A stretch of DNA of 64,000 bases from Clostridium transplantifaecale (GCF_900626075.1 NZ_UYZY01000005.1:248001-312000); one strand, 5' to 3'; numbered from the stretch's first letter, positions 52,260 to 61,170 are shown. The notes: generated by a model not told the origin, from the sequence alone. Numbers and translations: made by a program.

Positions 52260-53771
52260 ATGGTATACGAAGCAATTAAAAAACTGGTTGAATATGGTCT
52301 GGCGACAGGACTGATTGAGGAAGAAGACCGGATTTATGCGACGAATCAGATCCTGGATGTGATGAAGCTGGACGAGTATGAAGAACCGGAGACGGAGCTC
52401 GGGGAAGTGAATCTGGAAGAAACGCTGAAAGAGCTGATGGATTTTGCACATGAGTCAGGAGTACTGCCGGAAGACAGCGTGGTTTACAGAGATTTATTCG
52501 ACACAAGGCTGATGAACTGCCTGATGCCGAGGCCGTCCGAGGTCGTGCGGAAATTCTTTGGCCTTTATAACCACCAGTCGCCTCAGGCCGCCACGGAATA
52601 TTACTATAAGTTAAGCCAGGACTCCGATTACATCAGAAGATACCGCGTCTGTAAAGATATGAAATGGGTGACTGAGACAAAGTACGGTGATTTGGATATT
52701 ACGGTAAATCTCTCAAAGCCGGAGAAGGATCCGAAGGCAATTGCCGCCGCCAAGCTTGCAAAACAGAGCGGTTATCCCAAATGCCTGCTCTGCCGCGAAA
52801 ATGAGGGGTATGCGGGACGCGTAAACCATCCGGCCAGGAATAACCACCGCACGATTCCGATCACGGTAAATGACAGCCGGTGGGGCTTTCAGTATTCGCC
52901 TTATGTTTATTATAATGAGCATTGCATCGTATTTAACGGACAGCATATACCGATGAAAATCGAGAAAGCTACCTTTATCAAACTCTTTGATTTTGTCAAA
53001 ATGTTTCCTCACTATTTCCTGGGTTCCAATGCGGATCTCCCGATTGTCGGCGGCTCCATTTTAAGCCATGATCATTTCCAGGGCGGCCATTATACTTTTG
53101 CCATGGCGAAAGCGCCGATTGAAAAGTATTTTACATTTGAGGGTTTTGAGGATGTGGAGGCCGGTATTGTATACTGGCCGATGTCGGTGCTTCGCACGCG
53201 CGCCAAAGATCCGGAGCGTCTGATTGAACTGGGGGATAAAGTCCTCACGGCCTGGAGAAACTATACGGATGAGGCTGCATTTATCTTGGCCGAGACGGAT
53301 GGGGAGCCGCACAACACGATCACTCCGATTGCCAGAAAAAACGGCGAAATGTTTGAGCTGGATCTGGTGCTGAGAAACAATATAACAACGGAGGAGTTTC
53401 CTCTGGGACTTTATCATCCCCATCAGGAACTTCACCATATCAAGAAAGAAAATATCGGATTAATTGAGGTGATGGGCTTGGCGGTGCTTCCATCCAGACT
53501 GAAAGACGAGCTGGCAGAACTGGGAGAGTACATTACCGCGGGTAAAAATATAAGGGGCAGCGAGGAACTTGAAAAGCATGCCGACTGGGTGGAGGCGTTC
53601 CTTCCCAAATATGGAAAAATTACAAAGGATAATGTGGAAGAGATCCTGAAAGACGAGGTGGGACTCGTATTCGGGAGAGTACTGGAAGATGCCGGAGTCT
53701 ATAAATGCACGGAGGAGGGCAGGACGGCTTTTGCCAGATTCCTGAATTCCGTTGGTGCCGGAGAGGTATAG
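52260..53771 (+). CDS. galT: UDP-glucose--hexose-1-phosphate uridylyltransferase, class II
   Basis: A 503-residue enzyme of the Leloir pathway: it swaps UMP between UDP-glucose and galactose 1-phosphate. This is the long Firmicute class, distinct in length and sequence from the E. coli type. Recognisable parts are LMNCLMPRPSEV, the zinc/substrate region KCLLCRENEGYAGRVNHPAR, and the catalytic histidine region ILSHDHFQGGHYTF, then HHIKKENIGLIEVMGLAVLP near the end. ATG at 52260 lies seven bases after GAGGAGG; a longer in-frame reading to 52143 has no site. No galK or galE is nearby; the alarmone synthetase gene follows after seven bases. Confidence 0.93.
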   Translation: MVYEAIKKLVEYGLATGLIEEEDRIYATNQILDVMKLDEYEEPETELGEVNLEETLKELMDFAHESGVLPEDSVVYRDLFDTRLMNCLMPRPSEVVRKFFGLYNHQSPQAATEYYYKLSQDSDYIRRYRVCKDMKWVTETKYGDLDITVNLSKPEKDPKAIAAAKLAKQSGYPKCLLCRENEGYAGRVNHPARNNHRTIPITVNDSRWGFQYSPYVYYNEHCIVFNGQHIPMKIEKATFIKLFDFVKMFPHYFLGSNADLPIVGGSILSHDHFQGGHYTFAMAKAPIEKYFTFEGFEDVEAGIVYWPMSVLRTRAKDPERLIELGDKVLTAWRNYTDEAAFILAETDGEPHNTITPIARKNGEMFELDLVLRNNITTEEFPLGLYHPHQELHHIKKENIGLIEVMGLAVLPSRLKDELAELGEYITAGKNIRGSEELEKHADWVEAFLPKYGKITKDNVEEILKDEVGLVFGRVLEDAGVYKCTEEGRTAFARFLNSVGAGEV

Positions 53772-53778
53772 AGATCGA

Positions 53779-54570
53779 ATGCTGGACATAAAAGAATTTT
53801 TTGAGAAGTACAACATGGAATACGGCGACTATGAGTCGGCAGGCATTGACTGGGAAGAGCTTCAGGCAATCCACGATCACTACGGGAACATAGAGCAGAA
53901 GCTGCGCGGGATAGGAAAAGATTTTGTGGATGAGTATCTTTATGACATTGAGAAAGCCGGAATCCATTCCTACCGCTACAGGACGAAGGAACCGGGGCAT
54001 CTGGTTGAGAAGATTATCAGGAAACGAAGTGAACTGCCTGAGAAATTTGCACGTATTGACCGCACCAATTACTGGAAATATGTAACGGATCTAATCGGCA
54101 TCCGGGTGTTTTTCCTGTACCGGGAGGACTGGAGACATTTTCACGAATATATTACATCTGTGTTTGAGAACGACCCGGAGCAGTATGTCGGGGACCGGGA
54201 GGCGGATTTTGACGGTAATGTAAATCATTATTATATCGCCGAGCGGCCGAAGGTTTACAGGAGAACCGGAGACAGCCGTATCTATGACGAGGAGCTTATT
54301 GACATTAAATCGGACGGCATTTACCGCTCTCTGCATTACATCGTGAAATACAAGGGATATTATGTGGAGATCCAGGCCAGAACCTTGTTTGAGGAGGGAT
54401 GGAGCGAGGTGGATCATGATATTGTCTATCCTTATTTCCAGGACGATGAGATGCTCAAGGACTTTTCTACCCTGTTAAACCGTCTGTCGGGAATGGCGGA
54501 CGAGATGAGTTCTTATTTCCGGAGAATGAAGCAGAAAAAGGAAGGCATGGGCAGACCGGAAGAGCATTAA
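53779..54570 (+). CDS. RelA/SpoT-type alarmone (ppGpp) synthetase, single-domain
   Basis: A 263-residue protein with the synthetase domain only; no HD hydrolase, TGS or ACT domain is present. The domain shows KYVTDLIGIRVFFLYREDW, SDGIYRSLHYIVKYKGYYVE, IQARTLFEEGWSEVDHDIVY and the final helical end. It transfers pyrophosphate from ATP to GTP or GDP. The N-terminal 90 residues are a helical extension longer than in RelP/RelQ. ATG at 53779 is used; an in-frame TTG inside the galT end is possible but lacks a site. It directly follows galT, an unexpected operon partner. Confidence 0.85.
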   Translation: MLDIKEFFEKYNMEYGDYESAGIDWEELQAIHDHYGNIEQKLRGIGKDFVDEYLYDIEKAGIHSYRYRTKEPGHLVEKIIRKRSELPEKFARIDRTNYWKYVTDLIGIRVFFLYREDWRHFHEYITSVFENDPEQYVGDREADFDGNVNHYYIAERPKVYRRTGDSRIYDEELIDIKSDGIYRSLHYIVKYKGYYVEIQARTLFEEGWSEVDHDIVYPYFQDDEMLKDFSTLLNRLSGMADEMSSYFRRMKQKKEGMGRPEEH

Positions 54571-54584
54571 AAATACCTGTTAAT

Positions 54585-54632
54585 AAAAAGCATCTGTCGG
54601 GGAATCAAATTTCCAGCGGCAGATGCTTTTTT
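54585..54632. terminator. Bidirectional terminator
   Basis: AAAAAGCATCTG (54585-54596) pairs with CAGATGCTTTTT (54620-54631). It separates the alarmone synthetase gene from the convergent permease gene. Confidence 0.85.
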
Positions 54633-54647
54633 ATTGTTTTTATGTAA

Positions 54648-55676
54648 TTACAAATCCAGTTTCAGATCCCCTTCCCTAATCCAGCCTGCTTTCCGGCACA
54701 TGAAACCGAAGAGAGGAGTCAGAACAGCCGGGAGGATGAAGCAGACAAGCAGGATGCCGAGCCACATATTGGTTCCGCCGGTTTCCTGCATTGCGGTGTA
54801 GATTCCGATAGGGCCTACCAGTCCGCAGGTTCCCATACCCGAACCCGTCGGGATATTTTCCAGTTTAAATACCATGGTTGAAATGGGACCGGTCACCATG
54901 GAGGCCAGCGTCGGCGGAATCCAGATTCTCGGGTTCCGGACAATATTACCCATCTGGAGCATGGAAGTTCCAAGGCCCTGTGCCAGAAGGCCGCCCCATT
55001 TATTTTCACGGAAACTCAGGATGGCAAAACCGACCATCTGCGCGCAGCAGCCGGCTGTGGCAGCGCCTCCGGCCAGGCCGTCCAGGCTGAGCATGATACA
55101 GATTGCAGCGCTGCTGATAGGAAGCGTCAGGGCAATGCCGATGAGGGCGGAAACCAGGATACCCATAAAGAGGGGCTGCATCACGGTAGCTGTTTTTACA
55201 AGATTGCCGAAGGCGGTCATGAATGCGGAGACACCGGGGCCTACAAACTGTGAGGCCAGAACACCGGAGATAATGGTGACTCCGGGAGTGACGAGGATGT
55301 CCACCGGCGTTTCTTTGGAAACGATCTTACCAAGCTCCGTGGCGATAATTGTGGCAACCAGGGCTCCTACGGGACCGCCCAGTTCGTTGCCTGCAATACC
55401 GACGGTGGCGGCGGAAAAAAGTACGAGCGGCGGCGCCTTCAGGGCAAAGGCGATAGAGACGCCGAGGGCGGCGCCGGTAGCGCTTTTGGCATAGGCGGAA
55501 ATGGTGGTAAAGATTTCGATATGGGTTTTATCGCCAAGTGTAGCGAAGATAGTACCAATGAGCAGAGAAGCGAAAAGACCGAAGGCCATTGCGCCCAGTG
55601 CATCGATGAGGTAAGTCTGAACGGAAACATTGACCTGCTTCCGTTTCAGGAAATCCTTAAATGTGCTTTGACTCAT
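54648..55676 (-). CDS. PTS EIIC-like permease (PTS_EIIC_2 family)
   Basis: A 342-residue membrane protein with nine or ten hydrophobic helices. Features include VSVQTYLIDALGAMAFGLFA, GNELGGPVGALVATIIATEL, VDILVTPGVTIISGV and PTGSGMGTCGLVGPIGIYTA, which match the EIIC_2 group annotated as sugar-specific permeases that often stand without EIIA/EIIB. No other PTS gene is adjacent; the general HPr gene lies 5 kb away. GGGGG precedes the ATG on the minus strand. The sugar or other substrate is unknown. Confidence 0.82.
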   Translation of the reverse strand: MSQSTFKDFLKRKQVNVSVQTYLIDALGAMAFGLFASLLIGTIFATLGDKTHIEIFTTISAYAKSATGAALGVSIAFALKAPPLVLFSAATVGIAGNELGGPVGALVATIIATELGKIVSKETPVDILVTPGVTIISGVLASQFVGPGVSAFMTAFGNLVKTATVMQPLFMGILVSALIGIALTLPISSAAICIMLSLDGLAGGAATAGCCAQMVGFAILSFRENKWGGLLAQGLGTSMLQMGNIVRNPRIWIPPTLASMVTGPISTMVFKLENIPTGSGMGTCGLVGPIGIYTAMQETGGTNMWLGILLVCFILPAVLTPLFGFMCRKAGWIREGDLKLDL

Positions 55677-55835
55677 AATAAATCCCCCTGTTGTAATACT
55701 GTATTTTTATAGTTACTGTATTCTAGCATATTTTCCAGTAAATTCAAGCTTATTACAGAATTTAACAAGAATTCGTTAAAATAATAACAGGGAAACGGAT
55801 AAGAAAAGAGACGGGAGGCGCCCGCCTATAACTGA

Positions 55836-55865
55836 TTGCAGATGTACCGGGGAACATGGTATAAT
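55836..55865 (+). promoter_or_regulatory. Probable promoter in the first leader repeat
   Basis: TTGCAG (55836-55841), 18-base spacer, TATAAT (55860-55865). The same TATAAT recurs 110 bases downstream in the second repeat unit. Confidence 0.5.
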
Positions 55866-56060
55866 GTCCACAAAGTGGCATTATACCTGCGCATGCTGAT
55901 TTCTGCGTCCACCGCAGAAATTCGGGTGCTAAGTTCCGTCGGAGACACGTGTTCACGAAGTGAACATGTTATAATGTCCACAAGGTAGAATTTAAATGCG
56001 CATAATGATTTCTGCATAAATCTCAGAAATATAAGCGCTTAATTCCGTTCAGAAAGGAGA
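55854..56060 (+). repeat. Tandem duplication (period 110 bp) in the leader of the zinc-ribbon gene
   Basis: Two diverged units begin ACATG(G/T)TATAATGTCCACAA at 55854 and 55964. They stay in register to TTCCGT with no gap. Each has a conserved hairpin: ATTTCTGCG/CGCAGAAAT in unit 1 and ATTTCTG/CAGAAAT in unit 2. Unit 1 also has GTATAATG/CATTATAC, lost in unit 2. The rest of the gap 55677-56068 is AT-rich and shows no gene. Confidence 0.65.
55950..55966. promoter_or_regulatory. Palindromic operator candidate before the second -10 box
   Basis: TGTTCAC-GAA-GTGAACA is a perfect 17-base inverted repeat ending three bases before TTATAAT of the second repeat unit, where the -35 region of that promoter would be. 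A repressor bound here would block it. Confidence 0.55.
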
Positions 56061-56068
56061 GGAGCGGC

Positions 56069-56512
56069 ATGGCAAAAAGAATATGTCCTGTCTGTGATCA
56101 GAGGATGAAGAGTGCACATTACTGTTCTGTCTGCAGAAGTTTTGTGAGACATCCGAGAATCGTGGAAAGGGATTTTTATCTGAATGAAAGTCATCCTTCA
56201 TCGGAGGGAAACTGTGAATACCATAATCCGTCGTTTATGAAGGAGAACCCTAAAAAACAGGGAATTCCGGCTTCCGGCTGGAAGGGAGGAGCGGGAACTT
56301 CCGCTCCGAAGTATGGGGCCGGCCGTCAGGCAGGAAGTCAGGGCGGATCTGTAAAATATGGAGGGCAGACCTACAGGAACGGCCAAAAAGGATATTACGC
56401 CGGCAAGAACAGCAGCAGCCAGGTAACTTCGGCAATTATCATTATCTTCGTAATCATGTTTCTGATTGTGCTTTTATCAGCCATTATTCCTGTTCTGATG
56501 TTTGCCATATAA
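56069..56512 (+). CDS. Zinc-ribbon protein with C-terminal membrane anchor
   Basis: A 147-residue protein. An N-terminal zinc ribbon is formed by two CxxC pairs (CPVCDQRM, CSVCRSF) within the first 25 residues. A long Gly/Ser/Lys/Tyr-rich, probably disordered region follows (about 70-115), and the last 30 residues are a hydrophobic helix (IIIIFVIMFLIVLL), so the protein is tail-anchored with the ribbon inside. No known family is recognised. GGAGAGGAG precedes the ATG. The unusual duplicated leader and operator-like palindrome upstream indicate specific regulation. It ends 83 bases before the methionine synthase activation gene. Confidence 0.7.
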   Translation: MAKRICPVCDQRMKSAHYCSVCRSFVRHPRIVERDFYLNESHPSSEGNCEYHNPSFMKENPKKQGIPASGWKGGAGTSAPKYGAGRQAGSQGGSVKYGGQTYRNGQKGYYAGKNSSSQVTSAIIIIFVIMFLIVLLSAIIPVLMFAI

Positions 56513-56594
56513 AGAACTGAGACCGGACTGTGAACAGTACAACATGAGGCCATATTTTCAGGAATATTGGGAAATAATTGACATAGGGGGAAAG

Positions 56595-57257
56595 ATGGAT
56601 CGCAGCGATAAGATAGAAGTAAAACGTTCCGAGGTATACAGATACCTTGGATTTGGGCATAATCTGCCGGATGAGAAGACGGTAAGTCTGGTGGAAGATA
56701 GTATCAAAGAGCTGGAACGCGTTGTTTCGCCCCGGTTCTTTTCGAGATCCTTTCCGCTCAAACACCTCAAAGACGGCCGTCTGGATTTCACCTGCTTTCA
56801 GGTGGAGAGCCTCGACCTCTCAAAGAATTTAAAAGATTGTGAAAGGGTAATTCTGTTTGCGGCGACCCTGGGAGCGGGACCTGATTTACTGGCGCGCCGT
56901 TACGGCCGTCTTGAAATGAGCCGTGCCGTTGTGCTGCAGGCAGCCTCCGCCGCCATGATTGAGGCGTGGTGTGACAGAAAGAATGAGGAGCTGAAAGAGG
57001 AAGCGCTCAGGCAGGGAGAGTTCCTGCGGCCAAGGTTCAGCCCTGGTTACGGCGATTTTTCCCTCGAATATCAGAAGATTCTGACGAAGGTGCTGGAAAC
57101 GGGAAAGACGGTGGGGGTTACCCTCACGGACAGTCTTCTGATGGTGCCCTCCAAGTCGGTAACGGCTGTGATAGGCGCCGGCAGAAGAGAAGTGCAGGGT
57201 GAAAAGAATGACTGCGGGGTGTGCGGCAAGGCGGACTGCGCCTACCGGAAAGGTTAA
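56595..57257 (+). CDS. Methionine synthase activation domain protein
   Basis: A 220-residue stand-alone version of the reactivation domain that in E. coli is the C-terminus of MetH. It binds S-adenosylmethionine and lets oxidised cob(II)alamin be re-methylated. The diagnostic motif RPRFSPGYGDF is present (about residues 155-165), and the C-terminus has a cysteine cluster (CGVCGKADC) seen in clostridial versions, perhaps for electron delivery. AGGGGG precedes ATG at 56595; an upstream in-frame start at 56502 would overlap the zinc-ribbon gene. It ends three bases before metH, which lacks this domain. Confidence 0.9.
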   Translation: MDRSDKIEVKRSEVYRYLGFGHNLPDEKTVSLVEDSIKELERVVSPRFFSRSFPLKHLKDGRLDFTCFQVESLDLSKNLKDCERVILFAATLGAGPDLLARRYGRLEMSRAVVLQAASAAMIEAWCDRKNEELKEEALRQGEFLRPRFSPGYGDFSLEYQKILTKVLETGKTVGVTLTDSLLMVPSKSVTAVIGAGRREVQGEKNDCGVCGKADCAYRKG

Positions 57258-57260
57258 GAG

Positions 57261-59738
57261 ATGAATGTACTGCAAGAATTAAAAACAAAAATTTTGCTGT
57301 TTGACGGAGGCACCGGCAGTCTTTTGCAGGAGGCAGGCCTGAAACCGGGAGAACTTCCGGAAACATGGAATATCACCCGTCCCGATTTCATAGTGAAGCT
57401 TCACAGGGACTATCTGGAAGCAGGATGTGACATTATCAAAACGAACACATTCGGGGCCAACCGCTTTAAATATAACAGCAGTTTCGAATACGGCCTGAAG
57501 GAAATCGTCACCGCAGCCATGGAAAATGCAAAACGGGCGGTAAGGGAGGCCGGAAAGGGATATATTGCCCTGGATCTCGGCCCTACAGGCAAGCTTTTAA
57601 AACCTATAGGCCAGCTTGAGTTTGAGGAGGCTGTCACCGTTTACCGCGAGGTGGTGGAGATTGGGGCGGCACAGGGAGCCGATCTGATTCTGATCGAGAC
57701 AATGAGCGACACCTATGAATTAAAGGCGGCTGTGCTTGCAGCCAGGGAAAACAGCGCGCTTCCGGTCTTTGCAACGGTAATCTTCGACGAAAAAGGGAAA
57801 ATGCTGACGGGCGGCACTCCGAAAGCGGTTATCGGATTGCTGGAAGGTCTGAGAGTGGATGCAATCGGAATGAACTGCGGCCTCGGTCCCATCCAGATGA
57901 AACCTCTGGCAGCTGAATTTTTAAAATATGCCTCAGTTCCCGTGATAGTCAACCCCAATGCCGGCCTTCCCAGAAGTGAAGACGGAAAAACTGTTTATGA
58001 CATAGGTCCCGATGAATTTGAGACGGCAATGAAGGAGATACTGGATCTGGGGATTAACGTGGCAGGAGGCTGCTGCGGGACTACGCCGGAGCATATAAAA
58101 CGGCTGGACCGCCTGCGGAAGGGTAGAGAACAGAAACTTCCCGGAGACAAACAGCTTACGGTCGCCACCTCTTATGCCTCGGCGGTGGAGTTTGGCGCCG
58201 ATCCCGTGATTATCGGCGAACGTATCAACCCGACAGGCAAAGCAAAGTATAAACAGGCCCTGAATGAAAAAAACATGGAGTTTATCCTGGAGGAAGGAAT
58301 CTCGCAGCAGGAAAGCGGAGCCCATGTCCTGGATATCAATGTGGGGCTGCCGGAGATAGATGAACCGGAGATAATGGCTCTGGCGGTGCAGGAGCTTCAG
58401 GGAATCACCGAGCTGCCGCTTCAGATAGACACTACGAATACGGAGGCGATGGCCCGCGCCATGCGGATTTACAACGGAAAAATTATGGTCAATTCCGTCA
58501 ATGGAAAACAGGAGATAATGGATGCCGTCTTTCCGCTTGTGAAGCGCTATGGCGGTGTCGTAGTCGCACTGACACTGGACGAGCAGGGAATTCCCGGGAC
58601 ATCCGAAGGACGGATTGAGGTAGCCCAAAAAATCTACCGGGAAGCGGAGAAATACGGGATTGGCAAAAAGGATATTCTGATAGACGCCCTCTGCATGACC
58701 GTCAGCTCCGATCCGCTTGGCGCCCTGACTACGCTTGAGACTGTGAGGCGGATTCGGGACGAACTGGGAGGAAAGACGATACTGGGTGTCTCCAATATTT
58801 CCTTCGGACTTCCGGTGAGGGAGAACATCAATGCCAATTTCTTTACAATGGCTCTTTACAGCGGGCTGAATGCGGCGATTATCAATCCCGGTTCCGAGCC
58901 GATGATGTGTGCCTATCGCAGCTTCCGTGCGCTGGCCGCCTTGGACGAGAACTGTGCCGGTTATATTGACGCCTATAAGGATGCCGGGCAGACTTCGGCG
59001 GCAGGGGCAGGGCTTATTTCAGGAGATATGTATTCTAAGTCCCCGGAGACGCCTGAGACCGCCGGGACGCCTGAGACTTCAGAGACTCCGGGCGGCGTAC
59101 CTTCCGGGGAAGGCGGCGAAGCCCGCCTGTTTCTCAGTGTCTTAAAGGGGCTTAAGGAACAGGCTGGCAGGGCGGCGGAAGAGCTGCTCTTTGATAAGGA
59201 GCCTTTAGATGTCATCAATACCTGCATGATTCCGGCCCTCGATCGCGTAGGAAAGGGATATGAGGCGGGAACGGTGTTCCTGCCCCAGCTTCTGATGAGC
59301 GCGGAGGCGGCCAAAGCGGCTTTTGATGTGATTCGGGAGAAGCTTGACGAATCGGGCCGGAGCGGCGGGAAAAAAGGGAAAATCATTCTGGCTACGGTGA
59401 AGGGCGATATTCACGATATTGGAAAGAATATTGTCAGAGTGCTCCTGGAAAACTACGGCTATGAAGTGATCGATTTAGGAAAGGACGTGCCGCCGGAAAG
59501 AATTGTCCGGGAGGCGGAGGAGAAGCATGTGCCTCTTGTGGGGCTCAGCGCCCTTATGACGACGACGGTGCCCGCGATGCAGAGGACAATCGCAGGACTG
59601 AAAGAAAAGGCTCCCTGGGTGAAAGTGATGGTGGGAGGCGCCGTCCTGACGCCGGAATACGCGGAAATGATCGGCGCGGATGCCTATTGCAGCGATGCGC
59701 TGGCATCGGTCTCCTATGCCAGGAAAATTATCGGTTAA
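57261..59738 (+). CDS. metH: B12-dependent methionine synthase lacking activation domain
   Basis: An 825-residue enzyme that methylates homocysteine using methyl-tetrahydrofolate and cobalamin. Homocysteine domain: FDGGTGSLLQ at the start and the zinc cysteines Cys206 (GMNCGLGP) and Cys271/Cys272 (GGCCGTTPEH). Pterin domain: about 300-590 (INPTGKAKYKQAL, IMVNSVNGKQE). Cobalamin-binding domain: His718 in DIHDIGKN, which ligates cobalt, plus LSALMTTTV. Between the last two is a linker of PET repeats (about 592-620) not usual in MetH. The reactivation domain is encoded by the preceding gene. The short gap of three bases implies tight co-expression. No cobalamin riboswitch precedes this pair. Confidence 0.95.
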   Translation: MNVLQELKTKILLFDGGTGSLLQEAGLKPGELPETWNITRPDFIVKLHRDYLEAGCDIIKTNTFGANRFKYNSSFEYGLKEIVTAAMENAKRAVREAGKGYIALDLGPTGKLLKPIGQLEFEEAVTVYREVVEIGAAQGADLILIETMSDTYELKAAVLAARENSALPVFATVIFDEKGKMLTGGTPKAVIGLLEGLRVDAIGMNCGLGPIQMKPLAAEFLKYASVPVIVNPNAGLPRSEDGKTVYDIGPDEFETAMKEILDLGINVAGGCCGTTPEHIKRLDRLRKGREQKLPGDKQLTVATSYASAVEFGADPVIIGERINPTGKAKYKQALNEKNMEFILEEGISQQESGAHVLDINVGLPEIDEPEIMALAVQELQGITELPLQIDTTNTEAMARAMRIYNGKIMVNSVNGKQEIMDAVFPLVKRYGGVVVALTLDEQGIPGTSEGRIEVAQKIYREAEKYGIGKKDILIDALCMTVSSDPLGALTTLETVRRIRDELGGKTILGVSNISFGLPVRENINANFFTMALYSGLNAAIINPGSEPMMCAYRSFRALAALDENCAGYIDAYKDAGQTSAAGAGLISGDMYSKSPETPETAGTPETSETPGGVPSGEGGEARLFLSVLKGLKEQAGRAAEELLFDKEPLDVINTCMIPALDRVGKGYEAGTVFLPQLLMSAEAAKAAFDVIREKLDESGRSGGKKGKIILATVKGDIHDIGKNIVRVLLENYGYEVIDLGKDVPPERIVREAEEKHVPLVGLSALMTTTVPAMQRTIAGLKEKAPWVKVMVGGAVLTPEYAEMIGADAYCSDALASVSYARKIIG

Positions 59739-59776
59739 TAAATTGATAAATCTATGTCATTTACACGAAAATACCA

Positions 59777-59808
59777 TTGTAAATCTTGAAACGCTGTGAT
59801 ATAATCAC
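59777..59808 (+). promoter_or_regulatory. Promoter with palindrome over the -10 box
   Basis: TTGTAA, a 17-base spacer and TATAAT (59800-59805). The -10 lies in the palindrome GTGAT-ATA-ATCAC (59796-59808), a plausible autoregulatory site for the RpiR-type gene that follows. Confidence 0.6.
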
Positions 59809-59849
59809 GTCATGAAATAAAATTACATGTGTAAGAGGAATGGTGAAAT

Positions 59850-60704
59850 ATGGACGAGGCAAAAAGTGTAATCGGCGTGATTTGTTCCTCCTATGATTCA
59901 TTTTTTGATTCTGAAAAGAAAATTGCAAACTGTATCATGGAACGCAGGCGTGAAGTCGTGGATATGACCGTTGCCGAGCTGGCCCAGGCCAGCGGGGCCA
60001 GCGATGCATCCGTGTCGCGTTTTTGCAGAAGATGCGGTTTCAAGGGATTTCATCAGCTCAAAATGACACTGGCCGGGGAACTGGCGGAAGAATCCCGGGG
60101 GACGGTCGGCAACGACATCAGCCGCAGGGATATCGGACAGTCGCTTCAGAATATCCTGGCGAATAAGACGGAGGAGCTGAAACAGACGGTGGCTATGATG
60201 GAGCCTGAGAATCTGGATCGGATTCTGGATGTAATACAGAAAGCGGGAACGGTTCAGTTTGTGGCTGTTGGCAATACCATCCCGGTGGCGATGGATGCGG
60301 TTTTCAAATTCAACCAACTGGGCATTCCGGCCGTGACGGGCACGATACTTGAGACACAGACAGCCTATGCCTTTAATCTCGGGAAGAAAGACGTCATTAT
60401 CGCGATTTCCAATTCGGGGGTATCCAGGAGACTAATCAGGTTGCTTGAAGGAGCTTCGGGGAACGGGGTTACGATTATTTCCATTACGAACAGTCCCGAC
60501 TCACCGGTGGCAAAGCTTTCCAACTATCATATCACGACGGCAACAAGGGAGAAACTGCTGAGAGAGGATTTCCTCTTTTCCAGAGTTCCGGCAACAATGG
60601 TAATAGAGATACTTTATCTTCTTTTATCTGTCAGCATCAGGGGTGCGACGGAGAGTGTAAGGAGGCACGAGACTGCCATCATGGAGGACAAGCAGATTCG
60701 ATAA
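59850..60704 (+). CDS. MurR/RpiR-family regulator with SIS domain
   Basis: A 284-residue regulator. The N-terminal helix-turn-helix is of the RpiR type (VAELAQASGASDASVSRFCR, CGFKGFHQLKM). The C-terminal SIS domain (about 125-270) binds phosphosugars: QFVAVGNTIPVAMDAVFKF, VIIAISNSGVSRRLI and ISITNSPDSPVAKLSNY. Such proteins sense sugar phosphates, including N-acetylmuramate 6-phosphate. No sugar catabolic operon is adjacent, so the target is unknown. GAGGAATGG precedes the ATG. It may regulate the nearby HPr gene or act at a distance. Confidence 0.9.
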   Translation: MDEAKSVIGVICSSYDSFFDSEKKIANCIMERRREVVDMTVAELAQASGASDASVSRFCRRCGFKGFHQLKMTLAGELAEESRGTVGNDISRRDIGQSLQNILANKTEELKQTVAMMEPENLDRILDVIQKAGTVQFVAVGNTIPVAMDAVFKFNQLGIPAVTGTILETQTAYAFNLGKKDVIIAISNSGVSRRLIRLLEGASGNGVTIISITNSPDSPVAKLSNYHITTATREKLLREDFLFSRVPATMVIEILYLLLSVSIRGATESVRRHETAIMEDKQIR

Positions 60705-60738
60705 CATAATTTAGTCCATATAAAAGAGGCGATGGCAC

Positions 60739-60767
60739 TTGACAGTCAATACAACTTATACTAGAAT
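60739..60767 (+). promoter_or_regulatory. Promoter of the HPr gene
   Basis: A perfect TTGACA, a 17-base spacer and TAGAAT (60762-60767). It predicts a leader of about 65 bases. Confidence 0.75.
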
Positions 60768-60837
60768 TTATATAAACTCAGATAAAAGAACGTAAAGCAC
60801 TATAAATAAAGACAATAATAGTGAAGGAGAAGAAAAT

Positions 60838-61101
60838 ATGTTATCTAAAAAATTAACAATCATGAATCCATCAGGTCTCCACTTAAGACCGGCAGGCATC
60901 TTATCCCAGACGGCAATGAAGTTCAAGAGTGACACAACAATCGAATGCGGAGAGAAGAAAATTACTGCAAAGAGTGTTTTAAATGTTATGGCGGCAGGAA
61001 TTAAGTGCGGTACAGAGATTACTCTCATCTGTGAAGGTCCGGATGAGGAAGAGGCTTTAAAGACGATTTCCGAGGCAATTGAGAACGGACTCGGCGAATA
61101 G
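60838..61101 (+). CDS. ptsH: Phosphocarrier protein HPr
   Basis: An 87-residue PTS carrier that takes phosphate from EI on His15 (GLHLRPAG) and hands it to sugar-specific EIIA proteins. The Ser46 region (ITAKSVLNVMAAGI) has the regulatory serine that HPr kinase uses in Firmicute carbon catabolite repression, although the surrounding residues differ from the usual KSIMG. The gene is monocistronic, with its own promoter and a terminator just downstream; ptsI is not adjacent. GAAGGAGAAG precedes the ATG. Confidence 0.92.
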   Translation: MLSKKLTIMNPSGLHLRPAGILSQTAMKFKSDTTIECGEKKITAKSVLNVMAAGIKCGTEITLICEGPDEEEALKTISEAIENGLGE

Positions 61102-61126
61102 TGACTGGGAACGGTAAGAAATCCGC

Positions 61127-61160
61127 AGAGAGTATTGCACATTGGGCGATACTCTCTTTT
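61127..61160 (+). terminator. Terminator of the HPr gene
   Basis: AGAGAGTAT (61127-61135) pairs with ATACTCTCT (61149-61157), followed by TTT. It overlaps the promoter of the next gene. Confidence 0.8.
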
Positions 61161-61170
61161 GCGCTATAAT
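61142..61170 (+). promoter_or_regulatory. Promoter of the thioesterase gene
   Basis: TTGGGC, a 17-base spacer and perfect TATAAT (61165-61170), embedded in the right arm of the HPr terminator; start codon 24 bases downstream. Confidence 0.6.
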
